DNA of 64,000 nt, taken from NCBI RefSeq assembly GCF_900496995.4, contig NC_044029.1, positions 17,545,614 to 17,609,613 on the forward strand, read 5' to 3'. The stretch's first letter is position 1. Each line of letters starts with the position of its first letter. This DNA is from Aquila chrysaetos chrysaetos (taxonomy: Eukaryota > Chordata > Aves > Accipitriformes > Accipitridae). Of this stretch, positions 55,501 to 64,000 are shown one piece after another. Under the pieces are notes generated by a model. The model saw only the letters and a program-made list of their open reading frames with translations. It did not search any database and had not been told where the DNA came from. The translations under genes were made by a program, and so were the position numbers.

Positions 55501-58500
55501 TTCCTCCTCCTCCTGGCTGTTGCCCATCTTCCCAGTGCATTTCATCCATTTTCTGGATCCTGATAGCCATTGTGCATTTAATTCAAACCCCTGCCACACT
55601 ATTGCCTTCCTGGCCGCCTTCCCTCTCCAGCTCTTTGGAGAGAGTCTTCTCCAAGGAGGCAAACTTATTCCTCCTGGGGTTGTCCACAAAGGAGGTTGCT
55701 TGGTGGTATAAAAGGAACAGCTGCTTCTCCCGCCGTTCCTTGGGAGGTAAACAGTTGCATCAGATGCCCAGGTTTCTGCGTGTCTCTGCATGATGATGTG
55801 CTGCCCCCATTTCAGAAACCTTTTGGACCTTTCCACAACTGGCTGAGCCTTTACGCAAATATCGTCTGTGGGCTTGGTGCCTGCTGGCCAGGGCATACTG
55901 CCTGCTTGCTCCTGTAGGACTGGTTTCAAAGGGCCAATCTCAACGCAATTGCTCTGCAGGGATCCCCTGCATATACAGTGGCCTGCAATTTCAGGTGCTG
56001 CTAGTTGCATGGTTACCTTCAGCCTGCACAGGTAAACTCCTGTATTGAAACAGGAGTTGTTGTAAGCCCAAAACTTCCTTTCAGAAGAGGGGTTTTTGAC
56101 AGGTTTCTTGGATTTTCAAGATAGGAAGGAGACTGCCTGGTAACTCCTCAGGAGCATTCAGTACAGAAGAACTTCTCTAAAACAAGCAGGCTGATTTGTC
56201 TCCAAAACCTGTATCCCTTTTTTTTCCCCTCAGCTTACCTTTGCAGGATTAGTGACAGGTCTCTCTACACATACCCTTTCTGGCTTCTTTCCTCAGGTGC
56301 TCCAAACACTTTGTTGGTGGGATAAGGGTCATCCTCTGAAAGATGCTTTTTTTTATTCCCCGCTTTGCTATAATCGCTGTCTCCAGAATGCCTCCGCTCC
56401 TTGTACAGTGGCTGAATTTCCCAAACATTAGGGTCCTTGGAAGCTGGAGCTCTGGGTTAGCATGTTGGACCCTGAGAAATGATGTGGTAGGTGGCAGACA
56501 TCACTGTAACCTCCTGCTGTGTTAGCTGATGTGGGAGGACATGTCCTGAGCTCTTTCCAGGTAAACTGGAACTATGATGAGTGAATCATCAACTCGGCAA
56601 ATACCAGTTCAGGTGAGAAGAACCTTCTCCAGAAGAGATGCTTGTGCCACCATGACTTGTACCTGCAATTTGCACTAGTCAGGGCACTGTTACACTGAGA
56701 GGGAGCTCCAGACACAAACTGGTGTCTTTACGAATACCAGACCAGATGTCAGGAGCACCGCATGGAATCCTGAGCAGATGACCTCTCCCTCGTGCATTTT
56801 TAGGAGATCAGAGCCAGGTGCTTCTGTGACATGCCTTCCATTTGGTTTGCTTTCCATTTGTTTTCTTTTGGTATTCAGGATGAGAAGAAAGATCAGGTTT
56901 AGGAAAAAACATCTCAGTAGCGCCTGTACTTTCTCAGGATTCTTCTGATCATTCCTCTGGGACTCTTGTTCAGTTTATCAGCAGTATATGACTTTGGATC
57001 CCAGTCCAGCTGGTGTTTTAGAGTGCATCTCGAAAAGGGAAGGGTCTCGTTAAAACATGAAGGAAATCTGTCTGCTTAGTACACGTAGGACTGACTTTAC
57101 AGCATCGGCAGTCGATTCAGAAGGAGGAGCATTGGAAGTGCCGCAGTTGCATGGCTGTTAAATAGATTGCATTTTCAGCTCTCATCCAAATGCCTTCCAG
57201 GCCTGCGATTTTGACAGGAGGCTGTCTGGTCAGGATGATTGGAGTTGAGCCTGTGCATCTTTCTGCTTACCAAGAGCACCAGTAGAAGTCCAAGGAAGAA
57301 AGAACTGGGAGACACTCAGCCTGTCACTGCAGATAATTTGCCTACCTTAGTTAATGCTCTGAGACTAAACTGCAAAGATCTCTGGCCGTCTGAAGTTTGG
57401 AATTTCACGTGAACCTGAGCTTAGTGCAAGAGAAGCACCATCAGGGAGGGATCTATTCTTCTCTTACCTTATCTCTGTGACAAAGTTGTTTTACTTTCTC
57501 CTGAAGAAGCTTACGTGGTGCTTTTGTTGTTTGTGTTTTGTATTGCTGATAGCCTTGCTAATGGGTATTCCTGGCTCACCTCTTGCTTCTGGTGCTTTTC
57601 ACTTTTGTCCCTGCCCTGTTACTCTGCTTCCTATGAGTGTGTCTTAGCAGGGCTGATGTCTAGGGGCCTGTATTGTTCAGCGGCTGTTATTTCCCACAGC
57701 ACCTCTGTCGATGTTTTTTAAAGTCTCTCTCTGTGCCATAGCTGCTGTTCCTCTTTCACTATCTATCTGCTATATTAAAGTCTAGTCAATGAATTCCAGC
57801 TTTGTTAGGCCTGGGAATGTCCTGAGGAGGGAGGGGGTTAGTGTCGTGGTTTAACCCCAGCCAGCAACTAAGCACCACGCAGCCGCTCACTCACTTCCCC
57901 CCCCCCCCCCCCCCCAGTGGGATGGGGGAGAAAATCGGGAAAAAGAAGCAAAACCCACGGGTTGAGATAAGAACAGTTTAATAGAACAGAAAAGAAGAAA
58001 CTAATAATGATAATGATAACACTAATAAATTGACAACAACAATAATGAAAGGATTGGAATGTACAAATGATGTGCAGTAGTGCAATTGCTCACCACCCGC
58101 CAACTGGCACCCCGCTAGTCCCCCGAGCGGCGATTCCCCGCCCCCACTCCCCAGTTCCTGTACTAGATGGGACGTCCCACGGTATGGAATACCCTGTTGG
58201 CCAGTTTGGGTCAGGTGCCCTGGCTGTGTCCTGTGCCAACTTCTTGAGCCCCTCCAGCTTTCTCGCTGGCTGGGCATGAGAAGCTGAAAAATCCTTGACA
58301 TTAGTCTAAACACTACTAGCAACAACTGAAAACATCGGTGTTATCAACATTCTTCACATACTGAACTCAAAACATAGCACCTAGCAGCTACTAGGAAGAC
58401 AGTTAACTCTATCCCAGCTGAAACTAGGACAGGTAGAAAGATATTGGTGAAGAAAGTCCTCATAGTAGCATGAAAGAAAATAAAATCACAGAACAAGAGA

Positions 58501-60720
58501 GTAGACCTTGCCTTTTAGTTCTTCAAGCAAGCAAGCAAAGAAACAAAGATCTCCTGTAGAATAGAATTTTACACGGTGTGACAGTTCTTGGGTTCCTTTT
58601 CCTTTCGGAATTCCTCCAAAGAAAATGAGCGTGAGTTTAGTCCAGCATCCCTTACTGTGGGCTGTAACCGAGTGGGTTTGTGTAAGTAAGGAATTCCTGG
58701 CTTGTTTCATTCGAATTGGTCATACAAAATCAAAAGCTGCAAGGATGACATTGGTATTAGTTTTCCTTTAAAAATGGTGTTTGGTATTTTCCAGCATGTG
58801 AGACTAGGAATTAGAACCACCATAGAGTGGTAGGTCAGCAATGATTTTGGCTGTAAGCAATTCCCACCCATAGAGCCAGGCTACGTAGCTCTTTCAGAGC
58901 TGGGCTGTGAGATGGGAGCCTACCTCCAAACCAGTCTGCACTGTGATTGCTTTGAAAGCTCCCAGGCGTGACGTCAGTCAGAGTCTGGACCCACCTCTCG
59001 GTTTCAGGGTCTGCCGTTGGGTCTGCAGGGAGTGTGGAGAGAGCGAGCTTGTGTTTTTGTTCTTGCTGCTGTTTCTTACAGGGGCACCTGTGGGATCTAA
59101 CCTTGAGCAAAGAGCAGGAACGGGTCAGGCTGAGGGTGCGGTGCAGCTACTGCAGCAGCTGGACCAAATGGTAAACAAAGGAAACGTGGAGTCAGAAGGA
59201 AGAGGTCTCTCCAGGTTCTGGAGAAGGTACTGATACTGCAGCTACGAGCAGATGCAGTCCTGGCTCCGTCCGAGCCTGTGCCTGATTCTGGCAGTTCAGG
59301 TGATTCTACGTTCTCTTGAAGAATGGGTACCTCTTTTCTGTGGTTAAACCAAAGTCTGCCAAGGCAAAGGAGCATTCAGGCGTGTCCTTTTGTCTTGTGG
59401 TAAGGTGCAACGTTCCCAGGAAATGTTCCTCTTCTGAGCTGTCTTTGGGGAAAAAAACTCCTCACGGGAGGGTTACTGACCTCAGTCGCAGCCCTCATAG
59501 GATGTGGCTTTTATCAGCTGCGGAGTGCTGGTCTCCAGCCCGGTTTCTAAAGGACTTTTACACACTCCCCCTTCTCGTGGGGCCTTCCTGGGAGGGACCT
59601 TCAGTCCCCTTAAGGCAAGTATGGCCTTTATTTGGGCGCGTAGCAACTGTGGCCTTTGTAACTTTGGCTCCCAAAGACACCATTTTAAACCGAAATGAAA
59701 GTAGCCCTGCCAACAGTTGCTGGGCATTGCTGACTAAAGGAGTGCTCTAAAGCTGTCGAAACAAGAGTGGTCTGTTTGCTGCACAGCACGTGTTGAACGT
59801 CGGCAGTAACTTTGATAGGTGGGTTAGTTTTGGAAGGAATAAAACTCCTTGTTAATCATAATGTATGCCAGTCCCCTTAACTATTGAGACTAGACCGTTA
59901 CGGCACAGGTTGTTCTTTACATTTCCTCTACTTTTTCGGTCTCCCTCTGTATTATTCTGTGCTGGGGTTGTGTCTTTCTGGTGGACAGAAATTACCTTGT
60001 TGTTACAATTCTCAGAGAAGTATTTTAGGTACAATGTGGGGTGGGGGGGGTTGTTGTTGTTGTTTCCCCAGCATAATCTTCTCGCCACTACAGCATCTCT
60101 TGTTGGAAAGAACTGACCTGGAAGTACTAATGGTTGTGGAAAGGTAAACTTGTAGCATGAATGTCAGGTTGTATTGTTTCTTTTGTAATTCAGCTTTACA
60201 CATTGCTTGTCTCCGCTATTAAATGCTTTACAACAAAATTCTACTTTGTTTACGTTTTCAAATTAACGTACTGAAGATGTTGGGTTAGAATGTCTTTTTC
60301 TTCTCAACCTAGAGGTTTTGGAAAAAGAGCAACAAGCTTTACGATTTCGATCCTTGAGTGTCATAAATCGGGAATTTTACATTTTAAAATCATTGTATGA
60401 GACTCTAGTAAAACAAGCATCAGCTTGGAACTGTGTGTTATTTCAATCAGTCTTACCCTGGCAGAAAAAAACTCCTTCCCTCCAAGAAGAAGAAGTAGAG
60501 GTTTCTAGTATTGGATGGACTGCTGCCCTATGCTTCACAGCATTAAAAAGGTCTAAATTGGTGAAAATGTTTTGGATTAGATTTTACCACTCTGCTACAA
60601 GTTGTGTAATTATTTATGCCTTTGATACGTAGTGGGATGAGGCTGGGAGTTAAGATTTCAGACGTGCCTAGGGCATGCTCAGGCAGCTTTTTGCCATCAC
60701 GCTAGCGCATTTGCAATAAA
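43430..60720 (+). CDS. MAJIN: MAJIN-like gene (meiotic telomere anchor), multi-exon, integrity uncertain
   Basis: MAJIN forms, with TERB1 and TERB2, the complex that ties telomeres to the inner nuclear membrane in meiotic prophase. Four 5' exons show its conserved core in order with matching splice phases: FLHAG..VYGLKI (43513 end), ESAVKELE (47215-47260), EAIRVILGNLDDLHPFSTDD (48544-48619), SKWERASKMRFKHENVHLVP and YPYICTMYLEL (50378-50503). Later candidate exons (52296, 54787, 59082, 60317) are basic or coiled and less certain. Doubts: no ATG in the first exon's frame, Pro to Leu at the exon 3 end, and the canonical exon 4 acceptor reads GG. Introns contain a CR1 and two LTRs. A testis-restricted gene would be expected. 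Family identity rests on remembered motifs; whether this copy works is open. Confidence 0.65.
43833..44350 (-). mobile_element. Solo ERVL-type LTR, diverged, in MAJIN intron 1
   Basis: Plus-strand GTGGTTTAACCCCAGCCGGC at the left and AACTCTCTCCCAGTCAAAACCAGCA at the right match the two ends of the 57842-58431 LTR in inverted (minus) orientation. The R-region block GGTTGGGATAAAGGCGGTTTAA is also present. No flanking internal sequence. Confidence 0.7.
47215..47260 (+). CDS. MAJIN: MAJIN-like exon 2
   Basis: Acceptor TTTCACAG, donor GAG|GTAGGA, 46 bp. Joined in phase it reads APDLDTTESAVKELE. Confidence 0.6.
48544..48619 (+). CDS. MAJIN: MAJIN-like exon 3
   Basis: Acceptor CCTCTCCAG, donor CT|GTATGC, 76 bp, 25 codons plus one base. 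EAIRVILGNLDDLHPFSTDD then FTIFL. The family has Pro-Tyr across this junction; CTC here gives Leu. Confidence 0.75.
50378..50503 (+). CDS. MAJIN: MAJIN-like exon 4 with altered acceptor
   Basis: SKWERASKMRFKHENVHLVP followed by YPYICTMYLELGSFQQNASC is the most diagnostic MAJIN segment. Donor G|GTAAGT. Phase predicts the start at 50378, but the intron end there is CTCGG, not AG. An in-phase upstream acceptor, TTCTTAAG at 50359, would add six residues. Confidence 0.75.
52296..52395 (+). CDS. Candidate MAJIN-like exon, basic
   Basis: Acceptor TTTTGAAG, donor CGG|GTATGG (a second donor GGCAG|GTCAGT follows). One frame reads VKRRKEVSESAAVEETVKRR, with two basic clusters that fit a nuclear DNA-associated protein. 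A second frame is also open. Confidence 0.45.
52833..53455 (-). mobile_element. CR1 fragment in a MAJIN intron
   Basis: Complement of the CR1 3' region: 'CATCGAGTCCAACCCCTCCT', 'GAGCAGGTTGCCCAGGACGT', 'CTTCTCCAGGCTGAACAGTC', 'TCTGTGGCCCTTTGCTGGGC'. Coding fragments of the reverse transcriptase tail are broken. Confidence 0.85.
53802..53820. repeat. C-run microsatellite
   Basis: About 18 consecutive C; likely unstable and a sequencing error hotspot. Confidence 0.85.
54787..54841 (+). CDS. Candidate MAJIN-like exon
   Basis: Acceptor ATTTTTAG, donor CG|GTAAGC. In phase with the previous candidate it reads ELEPSVFAIRVKQSTDLKR. Short; could be chance. Confidence 0.35.
55471..56010 (-). other. 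Unassigned 179-codon open frame in a MAJIN intron
   Basis: The minus strand has a frame of 179 codons (MQLAAPEIAGHCICRGSLQS ...) with no recognisable domain, no hydrophobic segment and no visible splice partner. Its length is above average for this AT-moderate region, but chance is the simplest explanation. Confidence 0.2.
57842..58431 (-). mobile_element. Solo ERVL-type LTR with imperfect 5-bp target duplication
   Basis: The plus strand runs TGTCGTGGTTTAACCCCAGC ... CCAGCTGAAACTAGGACA, about 590 bp. On the minus strand it starts TGTCCTAGTTTCAGCTGGGA. Flanks are GTTAG and GGTAG, a 5-bp target duplication with one mismatch, as expected for ERVL. A C run (57898-57917) lies inside. It is the most complete LTR of this family in the window. 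Confidence 0.85.
59082..59170 (+). CDS. Candidate MAJIN-like exon
   Basis: Acceptor TTTCTTACAG, donor ATG|GTAAAC. One frame gives APVGSNLEQRAGTGQAEGAV then LLQQLDQM. Phase does not fit directly after the 54787 exon, so an exon is missing between them or one call is wrong. Confidence 0.35.
60317..60632 (+). CDS. Candidate terminal exon with nearby poly(A) signal
   Basis: After ACCTAGAG a 105-codon frame opens: VLEKEQQALRFRSLSVINRE, FYILKSLYETLVKQASAW, ending at TAG 60630-60632. AATAAA follows at 60715. I do not recognise the sequence. It may be the 3' exon of the MAJIN-like gene; a clear transmembrane helix, expected there, is not obvious. Confidence 0.4.
60715..60720 (+). terminator. Poly(A) signal AATAAA
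   Basis: 83 bases after the stop of the candidate terminal exon. Confidence 0.4.
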
Positions 60721-62629
60721 CCGTCATTCTTCAGCCCTCTCCTGAGCTGAGGCACCGTCAGCACGTACATGCACGATGCTGGTCTAACCCATAACACTGT
60801 GTTACTGGTTGTTACTTTAGCAGTAACGACGTGTGGCCATCTGACAGGGTACCGTGTCTGGCAGAATGAGGCGATGCTCTAAATGAGTCAGTGCAACACG
60901 GGGTCTGTTTGGCTTGTTCCCACCGTGGTGCATGGATTATCCACCCTATATGCCTCTGTATTCATTCTGGGACTCCCATCAGCAGTGAAAGAATGCTTTC
61001 CCTCCAAGAAGAAATGGGGTTGAGAAACTGGTTCCATTTATGCCGTTCTCCTTAGGCCTGTCCAACAAACCGTGGTACAGGCTGAGTGCACCAGGTCCCT
61101 TCTGCTGGGGGGCTGTACAATGAGATGGACAGCGGTGAGGACCAGGGAATGGATAGAGAGTTGACCAGATGGAGAACAAGCCATAAATAAGGGAAGATAT
61201 CCATGAGCTGATCTTCCTTAGCACTGGTTCCGTCAGGAGGAGGATGTCCCACTTCCCTGATCTTAGATGCAGCTGCATAAGAAAGGGCCTTTACCCTGCA
61301 AGAGCTGGGCTGGCTGAGGCTACAAGCTACACACAAAGACATTTTGATGTCTCAGTCTGGAAAATGCCATTACAGAATTACGGGCAAGATGTGCTTCCGT
61401 TTTGGAAAATCATTTTAGACGATAAAGAACATGGGTTAATGAAATCTAAACAAAAATGGTTTTTATTTTAACTGGGATAGGCGTTCTTTTAACTTTGAGA
61501 AAGCACCTTGTTCTTTAAAGCAGTGTCCGCCTTCTAAAAGGAAAGGGAAAGGTACTTAAAAAAGAACAAGCAGAAACAAGCAAGCTCTTCCCTCTCTTCC
61601 CCTTGGCATGCCATAAACGCTGGAAAAAGCCACACGCTTGCTTCTGTTGTCCTAAATGCGGATTCGGTACGTGGTGTGCAAGAGCACAATCTCACACAGG
61701 CGGGAGAGATACTGTTTTATTCTGCGCAGGGTGCTCTGTGGACTTTGCACAAAAAAAGCACGCCAGATTCTTCAGTTGTGTCCCTTTTAGACAGTAACAA
61801 TTGCATCTCATTTATTAAACTACTCCTACCTCATACATATTCAAACTCTCTGATGCATGTGCGTAGCAGTACGTAACCCTGACGCATCAGATGCCTCCTC
61901 CGCACGCGCGGGGGTCTCGGCTGGTCTTCCGTGGTCTTTTGAGGAGGTATCCCCTCCTCGCTTTGACCGCTCAGTCGCTCTGTATCGGGTCAGCGGTTCA
62001 TTTTCCTGCCAAGAGGGACGCACCATCCGTGAGGAAGAACAGAAAGGATCAGCATTGGTGCTCCAGGTGAGGCACCGTTAAACAGGAAGACTAGAAAAGA
62101 TCAGACTGATCTTGGCTAACTGACTAAATTTAGAACAGGACTTTCTAATCTGCCACAGGGTTTTCTGTATCTGACATCACTTCCAGCGGTACCTGGGCTC
62201 GTGGCACCGGTGCCATATTGTTGGCACTGGTGACTGTGGACCTTGATGCTCCTAGCAGCTGAAGTGAGCGTGATCAGGCCGGAGAGCTCGCGGATGAGGG
62301 AATTCGGAACTGGAAAAGGCTTCTCTGTTTTTCCTCCTCCCGCAGGACGTTTTTGTGCTACTTACCCACTCCGTCCCCAAAAAGGGGGATCTCCTCTGCC
62401 CTGGTGCTGCTTGTCCTGCTGCTGGCTTTGCTTTATTAGCGATGTAGTTTCTTGGAGATAAGTTTGTATCAAAATACTGTATAGACACCCGGTGCTCCTC
62501 CGATTGATGGTTGCTGTTACCCCTTGTTGGCAATTACAGTTGCACTAGCTCGACACCACCCCACCCCCACCCCCACCCCACACACACACACTTGCTTTTT
62601 GACTCCCGGGCCCACTTGCTAGCGGGGAC
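60721..62629. other. Intergenic DNA, no gene recognised
   Basis: Short frames only. A (CCCCA)n/(CA)n tract is at 62560-62592. Confidence 0.45.
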
Positions 62630-63700
62630 CTTGTGGCCCTGGCGGCAGTCTGTGGCAGAGCGGAGCGGTTCAGGGGAGGAAGCCCCCATGGCCGTTTGTC
62701 CCAGGGAAGGCGAGGGACCCCCCTTTTGTCTGCCGCCTCCCCCCCCCGCCCCGCCGGCGGAGGACAGCAGGAGGGCGCCGGGTTTCTTCTGCCTGGGGAA
62801 GGAGGGGGCGGCCGAGGGGGATGCGATGCCGACCCCCAGCGCCTGGAGGGGGGCGACACCCCCACCCCCCCACCCGCCCCGCCGGGGCAGCTCCCCAGGG
62901 CTTTGTGCGAGACGCCGCTGTCAGTCGGTCCCCCGCTGCGAGGGCAGCGCTGTCAGTCGGTCCCGGGGCGGACCGAAGGGGGTCCTCCCGTGCCCCCGCC
63001 ACAGGGGGGTCGCCGCCAGGACAGAGCCGGCCCCGGCCCAGCCCGGGGCTCTCCCGACGCCCTTCCCGGGCACCAGCGCAGCCTGCCGGGACAAGGGGGA
63101 CCCGAGGACGGACGGAGCGGCGGGTGGCTCCCGGCGGAGAGAGCTTCCTCCAGAGGAGAACCCTCGTCTGCGGGAGCTCCCTTGGAGCAGCCTGGGGCCG
63201 CTGCCCGGCTGTCACTGCAACTGGCAGTCGGTCGCCGAGGCGAGCTGCCCGGAGCCGGCCCGGCCCGCAGCGCAGCGCAGCGAGCGGAGCAGGTCTCGGC
63301 GCCCGGGGCTCTCCCGAGGCAGGGACACGCCGGGGCAGCGGAGATCCCCTCCCTTGCCGGGAGGTTTGAAGGCGCCGGCACGGAAAGGAGCGCTCCGTCG
63401 CCGAGGGGAGCCGCTCCGGAGCCGGCCCGGCCGCCGCAGCGCAGCGCAGCGGGAGCGGAGCGGCGGCAGGTCCCGGCCCAGGGGCCGCGCCACCCGCACC
63501 CCTTTCCGAAGCGGCCCGGGGAGCGCCGCGGGCAGAGCGGGCAAAGAGAGAGGGCGGGGCGGCCGTTGGCGGGGAAGGGCGGCGTGCCCCTGCCCGCTCC
63601 AGAGGGGAGTTCGGCCGGGGCCATCACCCGCGCCGAAGGAGCCTAGCGACGGTAGCCCCCCGCAGAAAGCCACGTCCTCTGCGCTCGCCAGGGATTGATG
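62630..63700. promoter_or_regulatory. CpG island, likely promoter at the right edge
   Basis: Very high GC and CpG over 1 kb. Long frames on both strands (up to 395 codons) overlap and show only composition-driven Arg/Pro/Gly runs. Two imperfect copies of a GCAGCGCAGCG block (63268 and 63437) with the same flanking GAGCCGGCCCGGCC indicate an internal duplication about 165-170 bp apart. Confidence 0.5.
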
Positions 63701-63977
63701 CGGCGACCACCGAGAGAGCTCCCAGAAAGCACGCAGCCTCAGGGCGTGCCAGAGCCCTGGCCCTGGGAAGGGATGGCAAGAGCGGGAACAGCCTTGTGAG
63801 GTGGGACCGAGCGGACGACCTGCTCAGCCCGCTGGCAGAGCTCCGGGAGGCAGCAGGAAGGTGAAGGCGCACCAGGGACTCTGCGAGAGGCTGCTGGAAC
63901 CGTGCTCTGCCCTCCCCGAGGCAAAACGGGCGCCCGAAAACACCCGAGAGCCCGGGGACCCTGGATCCTCCTGCCGC

Positions 63978-64000
63978 CAGGGGAAAGGAAAGGAAAGGAA
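63978..64000. repeat. (GGAAA)n microsatellite at the window end
   Basis: Four GGAAA units run off the end of the window. Confidence 0.85.

Noticed and set aside
62511-63698. A 395-codon plus-strand frame
   Set aside because: Lies in a CpG island with equally long frames in other phases and on the other strand; no recognisable domain.
1-64000. CRISPR arrays, rRNA, tRNA genes, prokaryotic operons
   Set aside because: None seen. The tandem repeats found have no spacer structure, and the window is clearly a vertebrate nuclear sequence.

Overview
The window is vertebrate nuclear DNA, almost certainly from a bird. It holds several CR1 LINE fragments with the avian 3' tail (ATTCTATG-type octamer), avian-type ERVL LTRs, an alpharetrovirus-like element with a tRNA-Trp primer-binding site, GC-rich CpG islands and short introns. 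I cannot name the species. No bacterial, CRISPR, rRNA or tRNA features were seen. Most long open frames here are GC-rich or repeat shadows and are not listed.

Layout. 1-4785: host intergenic DNA with one LTR (1258-2436, minus), a CpG island (2640-3560) and a CT-rich array of about 80-bp units. 4786-16374: a nested stack of endogenous retroviruses, all reading on the minus strand. An ERVL-type gag-pro-pol provirus (3' LTR 4786-5220) is broken in its reverse transcriptase by another LTR (7746-8526). Its 5' part abuts an alpharetrovirus-like provirus (10313-16374) that carries gag with a 24-bp x 19 VNTR, env remnants, an integrase and two more LTR pieces. 16375-31127: mostly gene-free, with CR1 copies, a diverged LTR and a GC-rich block with a ~173-bp tandem repeat.

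31875-37080 (plus): a complete 17-exon ARHGAP20/TAGAP-family RhoGAP gene model. Splice phases agree from the ATG to a stop 35 bp before a poly(A) signal, except for several lesions: a mutated donor, two one-base frame breaks, a GC donor, and loss of the catalytic arginine finger (Arg to Gln). It is probably a decayed paralogue of a multicopy family. 37258-42600: CR1, a (CGGCT)n-derived 65-bp repeat array, a CpG island and the gag end of a second ERVL copy, plus strand.

42640-60720 (plus): a CpG island followed by exons recognisable as MAJIN, the inner-nuclear-membrane anchor of meiotic telomeres. Exons 1 to 4 are convincing and the 3' exons are tentative. Its canonical exon-4 acceptor is mutated. 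Introns carry two solo ERVL LTRs and a CR1. The window ends in another CpG island (62630-63700) without an assignable gene.

The two host genes are unrelated in function: one is a small-GTPase regulator, the other a meiotic telomere attachment factor. I found no convincing new multi-gene system. The most interesting signals are the decayed RhoGAP, the state of MAJIN, a poly(A)-tailed LTR end inside the provirus stack, and repeat families shared between distant points of the window.
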